From contig JBHGNT010000014.1 in assembly GCA_043228905.1 (NCBI GenBank), positions 11,098,001 through 11,162,000 of the forward strand: 64,000 nt of DNA, read 5' to 3'. The notes beneath the pieces are model-generated. The model was not told the origin of the DNA. It did no database searches and saw only the letters and a program-made list of their open reading frames with translations. The number at the start of each line of letters is the position of its first letter. The first letter of the stretch is position 1. This DNA comes from Azolla caroliniana. Its lineage: Eukaryota > Polypodiophyta. This document shows, piece by piece, positions 42,601-53,585 of the stretch. Position numbers and translations under genes: made by a program.

Positions 42601-43930
42601 GGTTGTGTAATAATACTTGATGTCTTATTGCTTCTATTAGAAACCGTGTCGTGGCAAGAAACAAGGAGAAGTGAAGGATATACATGATTTCCCGACATCC
42701 TTCCTTGCACATCACGAGAGAGCTAGAAAAGAAAAGGATTGTCACTTAGTCAAGGCGTACGAAATTGAGGAAGATGGCTCCTTCAAAAAAATTAGCCACA
42801 AAAAGGACATTACTAGAGATCTTTACTACAACGTGATTTGCGGCGATGACGTTGACATGATCCAAAAAGTGCCAAAGAAGGAATATACGCTAATGATTGC
42901 TGATATTCCATACGGATTTCAAATGGCAGGGTCATCATACGACGATGAACCTTTTAGGTTCAAACAATTAGAGAAGATGGTCAAGGATTTTGATGAGCTA
43001 ACGATTGCATCCTTGTGGAGGATAGTTGTCTTTCATAGTATGGACCAAGGGTACTCGGTAGCTCAAGCTTTGAGATCTCATTGCCATGGCATCGAGAACC
43101 TTTCATGGTAAGGATTATTTATAAGTCTCATTCACTATATTGCCTTTCTTAATATTGTTCAGTCTATTCTTAACTCAATGCAATATTTGTTATAGGATAA
43201 AAACCAATGTCAATAGAGGGCCAACCTTTCGGTTCGTAAATGCCATTGAATACATTACGGTTGGCTACTTCGATGAAATAAAGAAACAAAGAATCAAGGA
43301 GCATTCTAATGAAGTCGGAGGTTCAAATATGTTGGTATATCCAGCAGTGACACGGAAATTGCGACATGTCACCACGATAGAATGGGGACTTGTCAACCCA
43401 TACCAAAAACCTCAACGACTTATGATGCACTTGATTGAGATTTTTCTGTAGAAGGAGATTGGATATTAGACCTTTTTTCTGGCATAGGTATGCCTCGAAC
43501 TAGGTTAACGATCTTGAGATAACCAGTATTGATTCTTTTTGTTTGAAAACCAATTCTTCTTGTTGCTTTCTTCATAGGGACAACGTCTACATGTGCATTG
43601 AAGCTCTTCAGAAACACGGTTGCATTGGAGAAGGACGAGAAGCAAGTTATATTTATAAACATGAGGATTAAGGCTTTGTGGGAGTGCCCAAACCAGGACG
43701 AGGAGGTCGGTGCAAAGAACCTCGTTGATACTGAAAGGTTTCAACCTGTTTCGCGAGAGCCTATTCCTCCGTTAGCCGGGGAACTGAGGGAGCTAATAGA
43801 GCTTGATGATGATCTTATAGAAGATATTACGTTGGCTCGGCTAACAGGGGAAGACAATGCACGTATAGCCGAAGAGACTTTTATAAGAGATGAAGAAGAA
43901 AATGACATTGACGATTTGATTGTTATGTAA
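39658..43930 (+). pseudogene. ParB-like domain fused to beta-class DNA methyltransferase (intron-containing)
   Basis: Exon 1 (39658-39692, MSSKKSERQDS) has donor GTAAGC. Exon 2 starts at about 40797 (SFENLSDLETNSSSEHEERK). An N-terminal domain of unknown type (41000-41280) precedes an acidic/Ser and Lys-rich linker. The ParB-like part follows: LPITHIHWPLVDVKTGRRPL, HATVMPFIVMV, YFVIGGSHSAKARRQLV and LTTEEAKLLAWDHN. Introns 42360-42419, 42559-42640, 43108-43195 and 43488-43577 have GT-AG ends. The methyltransferase has VICGDDVDMIQKV, catalytic DIPY (42902-42913, for DPPY), ATE-region FVNAIEYITVGYF, KPQRLMMHLIE and SAM loop DLFSGIG (43469-43487), in beta-class order. Disruptions: A-run slips at 40853 and 41621, TAG 41460, a GGTA duplication 41674-41681, TAA 42009, frame loss near 42105 and a T-run slip at 43441. 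Base-modifying activity in the nucleus is the family inference; this copy is probably dead. Confidence 0.75.
39740..40438 (+). repeat. Palindromic repeats and 294-bp duplication in intron 1
   Basis: Eight palindromes of GAACTCGATAC..GTATCGAGTTC type lie about 50 bp apart (near 39748, 39798, 39847, 39898, 39949, 40141, 40193, 40243). Segment 39851-40144 is repeated at 40145-40438, nearly exactly in its last 200 bp. Translated frames across it give repeating NSIRRIEFL-type peptides, which are not credible as protein. Confidence 0.88.
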
Positions 43931-44410
43931 TAGACTCTTTTGTTGACGAAATGTATTGTTTGGAATTCACATTACTAATATAAATTTTGGGTTCTACTTG
44001 GTGTATTCCATTCTTTATATTCTTCTATATGTTTCAATTTTATTTCTATATACTTGGTTTGTTGACTTATGACATTGGTTTCACCGCGTGTATTGCTGAC
44101 TACCAATATGGAGAAGCATGAATTAGTTTACATTAAGGCTTATTTCGGTCAAACTTTACCTTAACATAACATGCTCGTAGAATTGTTGCCATGACTATCC
44201 ATGTTGTTATTTGCGATCAATTGTCAAGATTGTCATTCCGTGTCTAATATATACCAGTCCATATATTATGGACCTTTGTCTTCTATTGCTAAACTATTAT
44301 GTTTCTCTTCCATTGTTGCTTAGATTGTGTAGTGTGTTGATAATGGTTCCACTAGCGTTATCTGCATGTTTTTATACGGTTGTAGTTCCACTAGCGTTAC
44401 CGTTCGGAGT
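43931..44410. other. Downstream flank of the methyltransferase locus
   Basis: AT-rich. AATATAAATT near 43977 could help poly-adenylation. No gene seen. Confidence 0.4.
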
Positions 44411-44690
44411 TTGATCCCGTGTGAATCACCTAAGGAATAGATTAGATCAATTTTAAATACAAGTATTGAAAGCCTTAATAGGTTTGTTATTTCCATCACA
44501 TTATCCTAAAGTTCATTGTCTTACATTGTCCACAATTATATACATATGTTTTGATCCCATGCGAACAAACTAAGGAATAGATTAGATCAACTTTAAATAT
44601 AAGTATTAAATACCTTAATAAGTTTGTTATTCCAATCACATTATCCTAAAGTTCGGTATCCTACATTGTCCACAATTATATACATACAGA
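44410..44690. repeat. Two-copy tandem duplication, 140 bp
   Basis: TTTGATCCC starts the copies at 44410 and 44550. Both contain AAGGAATAGATTAGATCAA and CACATTATCCTAAAGTTC. Confidence 0.9.
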
Positions 44691-44703
44691 ATGGGTCAAA
44701 GTA

Positions 44704-45023
44704 TAAATTATAACTCATTTTATTGGTATGGTTACAAGTACACCTCATATTTTTGTAAAACTTACCAAAATAATATAAGTCTTTAACTGAGTGTTTTCCA
44801 TGTCGCACATTAGGGAGATATTGAGCCATTGTTGAACTTTATTATGCCTACATTAACTTATCAACACATGGTTACAACTCATTTTATTAGTATGGTTACA
44901 AGTACACCTCATATTTTTGTAAAACTTACCAAAATAATATAAGTCTTTAATTGAGTGTTTTCCATGTCGCACATTAGGGAGATATTGAGCCATTGTTGAA
45001 CTTTATTATGCCTACATTAACTT
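44704..45023. repeat. Two-copy tandem duplication, 164 bp
   Basis: AACTCATTTTATT at 44712 and 44876. Both copies end CCTACATTAACTT. The second copy is the target of the LINE insertion. Confidence 0.9.
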
Positions 45024-45377
45024 TAAGGGGGAATCTGATGCAGCTGAAAGATCTCGATCAAAGTTCTTGTTGAAATGGGGTAATTCTCCTATGGTCGGCA
45101 ACTCATCATCAGGGCCTCGATGGCACTACCAAGCACCCCGATGGCTGTTTCCCCCAATAGTTTCCAACAGCGTCTAGGTGCTGTAAATTTGTATAGTTAT
45201 GGTACAAATAACTAGGTTATTGGAGTTGTTTGGATACGTTTGTTGAAAATGAGGTGGGGACTATGTCCGTTTTGGTGGGAAGGCCAGAGTGAGGGCTGTT
45301 GAGAGGAATTTTGAGAGTTCTATGATGTAATTTTGTTTGCTAACTAATGCGAAGCAGTATTGTTTTGGAAAAAAAAA
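45024..45377 (+). mobile_element. 5'-truncated LINE with poly-A tail
   Basis: It reads KFLLKWGNSPMVG and HYQAPRWLFPP, matching the C-terminal end of the LINE at 61985-63552, then 3' UTR and 11 A residues (45369-45379, the last two shared with the duplication). AACTT flanks it on both sides (45019-45023 and 45378-45382). Severe 5' truncation is usual for LINEs. Confidence 0.82.
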
Positions 45378-45792
45378 AACTTATCAACACATCCAAATTT
45401 ATTTGAATTTCTAATGTTCTCCATTTGGAGACTTATCATGTATTTTTATATTTGCAAATTCTAATTTAGTTGTGGAACATGTGATACTAGTGCATTCAAT
45501 TTTTGTAGAGAGGGTATATTTGGATATTTTCAAGAAGATTCTACAAGTTGAATGCGCGATCCTTCCACTTGTGAACGCGAACGTGTTGACTATTGTCAAG
45601 ATTAGTACTAGATATAGAGAGGAGAGAGAGACTGTGAGAGAATCACGAGAGAGAGGGAGGGAGGGGGAGAGAGAGAGAGAGAGAAGTACGATAACAAGAA
45701 GTATATTATATGAAGGGGAGTACAAGGATAGGAGTAGCCAAGTGGCTTACGATTGGCGTTGAACCGAATTTGTTGTGAATAGTACAATGTGC

Positions 45793-45800
45793 CTCTATTT
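45793..45800 (-). promoter_or_regulatory. TATA box of the heat-shock-array LTR
   Basis: CTTATAAATAGAGGC on the minus strand, directly downstream of the array. Transcription would run leftward through the CT-rich leader. Confidence 0.65.
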
Positions 45801-45810
45801 ATAAGGTTTT

Positions 45811-45910
45811 CAAGAGTATTCCTGAAGTTTTTGGTAGTTTCTAGAGTATTCTTGAAGTTTCTAGAATGTTCCAGAGTATTCTAGAATATTCATGAATTTT
45901 TCGGAATGAA
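45811..45910 (-). promoter_or_regulatory. Ten-unit decanucleotide array matching heat-shock elements
   Basis: Ten consecutive 10-mers of CTAGAATATT type. TTC is present at eight of ten positions and GAA or GAG at nine of ten, alternating every 5 bp, which gives a phased nTTCnnGAAn run of about 95 bp. Plant heat-shock factors bind three or more such units. The array adjoins a TATA box. Confidence 0.75.
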
Positions 45911-45944
45911 ATAACAAATGAAAAATTTTATGTATTATAATAGT

Positions 45945-46010
45945 TATCTTATTGTTAAGACCTTGACCCTTGTACAATAAGGTCACGGGTTCAATTTCTA
46001 TTTGAGGCTA
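45945..46010 (+). repeat. tRNA-like module antisense to the LTR
   Basis: TTGTTAAGACC (A-box-like) and AAGGTCACGGGTTCAATTTC (B-box-like), placed in U3 as in the other LTR families. Confidence 0.5.
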
Positions 46011-46020
46011 TATTATAACA

Positions 46021-49000
46021 TAATGATCAAAAAAGTAGGTTGATGTTAAAAGAGGATAACTAAGTATATATATAGGACAGATTATAAAAATCTTGAACGT
46101 CTCACATAAACCCAATTATATCCATTGGAAAGCAACAATAGCCTATCAAGAACGCATCCAAAAACCTATGAATATGAGGGAATGCTTAGAGATTTGGAGG
46201 GAAGAGAAGAGAAGAAAGATTTAATTTAGAAGAAGGGACTTAAGAAGAGTTTTAGCAAAAGGGGAAGAAATAGTGATGATGAATAGAGATGATGGGGAAG
46301 AAATAGTGATGATATTGATGGTTTGGTGTTGTTGTATTTAGATAGAGTCTTAAGGAATTGGTATTGTTTTCATAATAGTATATTCTAGTATTCTTTTCTC
46401 TTCCGCTTCTCTTCTCTATTTGTTTTTATCTCTCTTCATCACTTGCTAGTATATCTAGCTTGATGGATGATACATAATCAACTCTACTCAATATTTAGCA
46501 TATTGTTGTAATCTTAGGATCATGCACCAATATTGATATGTTTGCCATTTTGCATTCAATATGAGGATGTTCTTTTATATATGAATGGGTTGTTGATAGT
46601 GAATAACAACTATCTCAAACATGAGATGCTCAAATCGAAGGTTCTAAATGCAATTCATCTGCCCTATGCTCCGATGGAGATGGATAGAGATGTTGCTTGA
46701 TGCTATTTGGTATATAGAATACAAGCAATTATATCATGATTTGCAGAAGTTGCAAAAGTGATTTATGCACAGTCGTCATTATCACTATGAGGTAAACAAT
46801 GCTCCTCTAAAGAATTCTTTAAAAAATTACATAGTTCTAGAGAAAGAAACAATCACATGCATAAAAACTAAGGATGGAATTCATACTCATGATCAACAAC
46901 AACTTGCTTTTGAATGTGAGTATTGTTTCTCAAGAATCTTTGGGATGATTTTATGTGAGCTTCAGAGCTTTTAGGTGCCCCAAAAAATCCTCTTTTACAT
47001 ATCATGTCCATCTTTGACCAAGTAGAAACAAATAAGCTAGAATTACTCTTCACAAAAGGAGATTTATTGAAAGGTCTTAAGGAAATGGAAATCCTAGGTA
47101 TGGGATGAGATCATAGTAGAATTTATGGTTGAATGTTTACGATGTGCTAAAAGATTTCTTAATGTACATGATAAACAAATTATGGTAGGCATGGAGCCTG
47201 TTATTTTCTTGGAAAGTACAATTACACTTTTTCCATAAAGAAAGTTATGTGAGACATATGTCGATTGGAGGTTCATTATGCTTACATCAGTAATTTACGA
47301 CCTAGTGGACAAAATATTAGCAAAATAAGAATCAATGAGCCTCTAGTCAGAACAAGATATACTTATCAACAAGTTGAAATAGAAAAAGCGTTTTAGTCAA
47401 TACTTAAAAGATTGGGATTGGGATCGAAAATCTCAAAGGTCATCTACTAGCCATACCAAGAAAGATCAACATCATGTATTCTTAACGGATATCTAACATC
47501 TTCATGATCATTATACAAATAAATGAGACAAGAGTCAATGATGGAAAGATTGGGATAGGGATGGAAAATCTCAAAGGTCATTTGGAATACCAAGAAAGAT
47601 CTACATCATGTTACAAATCCACTTTCTTCTACACAAGGACAAATTGGTTCATGTTGGTTTTTTCCAAGGTCTACATATGTTCGATGGTGAATATTTCTCA
47701 ATTTCAAGACTACATTATTGTTATATTGTGTATGTCTTGTAATGATCCACACAACATGCCCACTATTATGGACGCTTTAAAGGTATATATCATTGAAGGT
47801 TAAAAGTTGACTTTAGAAAATCTAAGTTACTACCTCTTAATATGTATTCATGGGACAATTAGTTATGGCTAGTAGAAATCATCACCTAAATTAAATTGTA
47901 ACGCTCTTATGGTATCCAATGTCCACCATGTTGGAAAATCACAAATAAGCCTAAAGGTGAATGATTATTGCATAAGGAAGAAAAAAATTAAGCAACTTGA
48001 AATTTGCAACATGACTACTTCATTTAAGATTAAGTAAGAGTAGACCAATCAGTTCTCTTACCATATATGCAATTCTACCTACCTTCAATCAATTGTTCTT
48101 AAAAGTAGCTTTAAAACTTCATGCAAATTATTGTAAAGGAGTTTTAGAAGGGAAACAATTTAGGTAAAGGTTTAAGATTGTTGTCACACAAGAAACCTTG
48201 CACAACAAAGTTGTTGGGAGGCTTGATTTGCCAAGAAAGCCAAAATGCTCATTAATTTGGAAAAGAAACCCAAACTCGGACAAAAATGTTTTTGGCAAAT
48301 GCACAAATGCAAGAAATCAAACTAATTTGGATCTTGGACCACTTGCCCTTTGGAATATAGTATTTGACAAGTATGGTGACATTATTCTACGATACCATTT
48401 GCCACAAATTTGATCCAAAATTGGAAGAAAGACGCACAACACATACAATGGAATAAAATGGGATCAAGAATCAAGATCTCTAAATTCAATTAAATTGGAG
48501 AGTGTTCACTAGAGTCATTTTTTCACTTCTACACTAATGGTTCAAGAACCCAAAAAGACATGTTTTATTTATAAAAAAAGGTGGTCATGAAGTTATTGAT
48601 TCAATGACATATTGAGGTCATTTGATCTAGTTCAATGTGGGAGCAAATAATCATAAATTGCATCAATCTAAAAAAGAAATTTGGAGAAATTTGGGATAGA
48701 ATAGTGGATTGGACCCATAATCTGGTGTCTTTTCCACCTCAAAAGACAAAATCATGCACACAATTGAAAGGTGGTTATTGGTTTCATACCTCTACCAATG
48801 AATCAAATTAAAGCCAACAAAGTATATCGACCGATTCTTCTTGCTCCATGGATAAAACAACAATAGAACCAAGTATCCACTATTGGTGAAAAAGGTTTTT
48901 AGCAAGAATTTAGCTCTTTGCTTCGCCATTAAAGAAGAATTCTTATTCTTATGGCGACATTTTTTCTTTCTTTTGCAAGATTCACCTTAGTATATTACTT

Positions 49001-49280
49001 CAAAATTATACATGAAGAAAACAGGAGGCATTTCTTTTTTGGAAAAAAAAAGGAGACATTTCATGTCATTTCTATCGTGATACAAAGGATAGTTGTCATA
49101 TATGAAACAAGTAAAGCAATAAACATCAGCTATGCAACATAAAAGAAGGTATGTCATAATTCCTGTTCAAACTAGAATTTGTATCTGAAAATAAGTGAAG
49201 TCCTTGCCATCGGTTCTTAAAGGCCACTTGCCTTTGCCACAGAACATCACCCGAACCCTGCAGATCATCATGGTGACCAC
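46021..49280. other. Gene-poor AT-rich DNA
   Basis: No gene recognised. A duplicated block (AAGATTGGGAT.GGGAT.GAAAATCTCAAAGGTCA) lies at about 47405 and 47542. Short frames are scattered and unrelated to known families as far as I can tell. Confidence 0.5.
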
Positions 49281-49490
49281 ATAGTGTGGACACCTCTCTT
49301 TGACCCCATTTCCTTATTCCATTTATCAATTCAAAATAAAAAGTCTGGTTATTTGGCGTACTATTACGTTGTTGGCTCTTTGGATAATATGGAAAACGAG
49401 ATGTGATTCTATTTTTGACAATGTTCACATACATCGACGCACTATGCTTATTCTTATGGCGACTTACCTAGGATTTTACCAATCGGGGTA
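49281..49490 (+). pseudogene. Possible LINE-type remnant
   Basis: The plus strand reads LLALWIIWKTRCDSIFDN, a pattern seen after the zinc-binding domain of plant LINE ORF2. The stretch is short and isolated. Confidence 0.35.
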
Positions 49491-51625
49491 AATCTGCAAC
49501 AAAGACACAAGGGCATAGTAAATGGGGAATCAGTTCAAAATCACTAGAATTGCCACAAACCACTTCTTGGAAAGTGCAATAGAACATCTCTGGGTTGCTT
49601 TGTAAGACTTCATTTTGGAAAGAACTTTTGGTTATTTGATCTCATTCCTAGAGACAATTGCCTCATAGTAGATCTAATTTTTTGAATGGGTACATTTTGG
49701 GATTATGGACTATATGGATATCACGTAAACCACATGCTCTTCAATCAAACCACTCTAGATCTCCTTCTTTGAGCATTCTCTTAGGCAATCATTACATGAT
49801 TTTCTTTTGCTCCATGATATTTCCTTCGACAATTTTTATAATTTCTTTCAATGCTTTTGAGCATAGCTTTGTACATTAGTTTTTTTCAACGGTTCCCCCC
49901 CAACTTGAGGTTTCATACATGTAATAGAAATCACTAGTATAGGAAAAATAATGCCAACATTTTGACCACAGTGTGGCATAATTTGCATTCACTCAAAAAC
50001 TCATCATCATTAATCGAGCATTCCCATGGTTCGTCTTAAAACTATCGATATTTGTTACAATAGCTATAACAAATATGGAAATAACCACATTTAGAGTATG
50101 GACAACTCTTATTATACCATGAAATAACATTATTATTTTTTATAAAGACATTTGTATAGCATAGTGGAAATTTTAAAAAAAACAAAAGAGAAACAACTCC
50201 AAATTTGCACATTCATTTTTGCATCAAGAAATGATAGGCAAAGTAAAGTAACTATATGTATATATATATATGTGTGTGTGTATATATATATATATATATT
50301 GCAATAAATTTGACAAAGAGAATCATGCATTGTGTGGTTGGTGCAAAATAGTGTGTTCTTGTGTATCTATGGATGGCAAACATTATTTTGGGGCACAACG
50401 ACAAAAGTTACTGAAGAGCAAGGTTGTCAAGATGAAAGATAGTAATAAATTTTGGCATTTTGAACCTCTATCTTTATCTTTGTTCCACCAACTCACTTAT
50501 CTAGTATCTTTGTCGTTTTTTTCACCAACTCCCTTACTAGATAAGGGAGGGGGGTCTATGAGTTTACTTGAGCTAAACCCTAAATCTTGATATTGCAAGT
50601 GATTTACATGTAGCCAATTTGAAGACTCGGAGATGTATAATGGATTTCATGAATTTGCTTTATTGTGAAATCAATTCCCGTTATATGTACACTCATCAAG
50701 CCTAAAGGTGATGGTAGGTTTCAATTGGGAATGAGAAAGCAAAGTGAGGCTATTAAAATCATGTAACTAGTCAATGTTGCAAAACACTATTCAATTGTAT
50801 CACATATAAACACAAGCATGCACCAAGACATTATGATAGTATGGTACAACCCTATTGTACGAATGAGAGACATAATTACTCATTTCAAAGAGTCAAGTCT
50901 CTATATCACCGCAGTAAAGGGAAAATGATCATATCTGGGTCACACTTTTAACTAGGCCTAATATTATAGTTCTAAATTCACCAAATGTTTACGAGAACAA
51001 GACTTCTGAAGCACAATTATCATTAACAAGTCAATCCTCACATTAACACATTGCAGCTCGATATACTCTTTCATAAAGCAAGCTTTGTCACATTGATTTC
51101 GATCCATAAAGTGTGGTTTATGATGAGTGGATGATAAATCGTGCATTTTGTTGGTGCATTTTGTGGTTAAGGCTTTTGAATGAGAAGAGCTTCAATTGGG
51201 GGGTTGGTTTAGTCAAAATACCCTAGACAAAAAACACATAATATGTATATATTAGCTGACATGATGGATAGTGAAATATGCATTTGCATTCCACTCATCC
51301 AAAACCACCATCATCTTCATCATCAAATAGGCAAAAAAAATATACAGCATGCTAATCTTTGCATTTGCATAATCGCAAGGCATTGTTTAACCTTCTCCTC
51401 TACGAGCATAACTACAAAGCTTCATTTGATGGGCAATAGGCGATGCGAGTGATAGATGCACCCCCACATGTTGTCATCTTCAGATGTTTTCTTAACACAA
51501 GTTTCGAAGCATCGATACAAATGCACACACACGTGTGGTGGATCGATCGATCGGGTTCCCATTGAAATCTCACGAAAGAAGAGGAAGGAAGAAGAAATAG
51601 GGTTTGCCATTACCATGTGGTTGGG
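49491..51625. other. Gene-poor DNA upstream of the BOI-like gene end
   Basis: A TA/TG microsatellite lies at about 50253-50301. No other feature was seen. The 3' UTR of the minus-strand BOI-like gene probably occupies the right-hand few hundred bases. Confidence 0.5.
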
Positions 51626-53509
51626 TCATGCCACGTACACTTGCACACTGGCATTCTTGGTGGTGCCACATGATGGGCAAGCATCAATGGGGCGTTCGCA
51701 GTCTCGGCACAGACAAAGATGCCGACACGGTAGAAGAAGCATACACACTTCGTTCACCCGACAAACCTTGCATTTCCTCTTCTCCAGGAGCTCTTTGTCC
51801 GAGCCAATGAGGTTAACGGGGGGACAATGATCACCAAAGACTTGGCATGATTCGGCATCGTCTACTTCACTGCTCTCTCCACACCCTTCTTCCCTGCTAA
51901 TATGATTTGGGTGGTACATATGACAATTCTTCTGTTGATTTCTCGCTTGCACCACGACTTGCTCTAGACTCTGCCGGAGGTTTACGGCCATTAGTTCGTT
52001 GTTTTTGGCTAAGTTCCTCCACAACTGTGCCTCTACTGTGAGCTGTTTTAGCCTCTCTTCCAGTTGAAGAGACTTCCTATGAGCCTTCTCGAGCTCCTCG
52101 TCTTTCGCTTTAAGCCTCTTTGACATATTCCCTTCGATCGTCGCTATCAAACCTCTTGTGTGCAATTGTAGGTTCTCCTCAAGGGCCTGTTTCATCCTCT
52201 CAGCCTAAATTTTTCATGAAGGGGGATGGAACAGAAAATGAAGAAGAAACTTAGTTTTTGTGGATCAAGATACTTGACATACGCTTGATCTAGAAATCGA
52301 ATCATCATGATACATAGCTGTTTGGCATCTACACACAAAGAAGTCATGCATATTCACACTACTGATTCCCACATTGTATATAATCTCTACAAATGATCTT
52401 ATTCCCACATTGTATATAGTCTCTACAAGTGATCTTATCCCCACATTGTAGATAATTTCTACAAATGATCTTATTCCCACATTGTATATAGCCTCTACAA
52501 ATGATCTTATCCCCACATTGTATATAATCTCCACAAATGATCTTATTCCCACATTGTATATAGTCTCTACAAATGATCTTATCCCCACATTGTATATAAT
52601 CTCCACAAAAAAAAGCTCCTTTGTATGACACTTTTGTGTGCTACATCCTCTTAAATATAAGATAGACAATGCATGTTGACATGATTATATAATCTCTGTA
52701 CATAACCCTAACATTCATGTGACTTATTTTGGAATGGGGATCGGATGGCATTATAATACGTTTGGTAAGGTACCTGAGAATCGATGAGGCAATGGAGTTC
52801 TCCTCTTTGTTCAGCCAAGTGGGCTTGCATTTGGCGAGAGAAAGGTACTGTATCCAGAATTTGCCGGAAAGTGGAGGAGGGTAAATGTGAATTAGAAGAG
52901 GTTGAACAAGGCCTAGAATCATCAAGGCTCACATTGGTGGAGAGGCGGAGTCCGGTCGAAACAACAGGAGGCGGCCTTCCTGATGTGAACAGGTGCGGGG
53001 GCGGCAGATCCATAAAGAAAGGTGGCATTCTTATGAATGCTTCCTCTTGATCACATGAATTGTGTTCCAGTGTTCTCATTCTCTTGTTGCCCATGTTCAT
53101 GTTGAATCCCTCTGACAAGATGTGTTGAGATTGTTCATGTATAATAGAGTCCTTAAGACCCATCTCATTAAATACATCGACAGATTGTCTTTGTTTCTGC
53201 TGCTGCATCACACCTGGATTAGCAACATAATGTTATGGCCAAATTTTCTCATTAGTTGCAATCCAATTTCAAGGATTAATGTTATTCTTCATGAGAGATA
53301 ATCCCATCCAATCTAATCTTTTCAAGAATGAATTGGTTTTGTTTTGTTTTTTTTTTAACTCCATCACATCTCAGATGGTCATGTTCTTCTCCTCCAGTGA
53401 CAAAAGAAGCAGGTATACAGCAGGAATATGGTATGTATTAGGAGCTCTTACCATTATTAGGAGCTTTGATTGGTAGAGGAGAGTATCGCAATTCTTCGTT
53501 GGGAAGCAT
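51626..53509 (-). CDS. BOI-related RING E3 ubiquitin ligase, 358 aa, three exons
   Basis: Minus strand exons 53509-53452, 53213-52774 and 52204-51626, all with GT-AG borders and phases that join (58, 440 and 579 nt). The start is MLPNEELRYSPLPIKAP. Exon 2 holds a Gln-rich stretch and a Ser/Pro-rich region. Exon 3 starts AERMKQALEENLQLH, a coiled coil (about residues 170-255) with AQLWRNLAKNNE as the WRD-like segment. The C-terminal RING has Cys 311, 314, 326, His 328, Cys 332, 335, 342 and 345 (CKVC, LPCRHLCLC, CPSC) and ends VQVYVA, as in plant BOI/BRG and S-RNase-binding proteins. That family ubiquitinates nuclear partners in stress, cell-death and gibberellin signalling. No disruption was seen. 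It is the only intact host gene here. Confidence 0.9.
52364..52610 (-). repeat. 36-bp minisatellite in BOI-like gene intron 2
   Basis: Seven units of CCCACATTGTATATAATCTC type. ATTCCC and ATCCCC starts alternate, suggesting a 72-bp higher-order unit. Because 36 is divisible by three, frames stay open and give false repeat proteins. Confidence 0.93.
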
Positions 53510-53533
53510 GACGGTGCTCTGATCGAAACAGCA

Positions 53534-53540
53534 GATTCTG

Positions 53541-53585
<45 letters not shown>

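Larger units (their letters stand above)
45584..46020 (-). repeat. LTR with heat-shock-element array (437 bp)
   Basis: Minus strand: TGTTATAATATAG at 46020 to AGTCAACA at 45584. In order: antisense tRNA-like module (45945-46010), ten-unit heat-shock-like array (45811-45910), TATAAATA, and a leader with a long CT tract (about 45651-45686). Internal DNA beyond 45584 is not recognised and no partner LTR was found nearby. Confidence 0.65.

Noticed and set aside
52364-52610. CRISPR-like evenly spaced repeats
   Set aside because: The units are contiguous 36-bp tandem copies without unique spacers and lie in a plant intron.
52265-52669. Repeat protein with YNVGIRSFVE units
   Set aside because: It is a by-product of the 36-bp intron minisatellite, whose length keeps all frames open.
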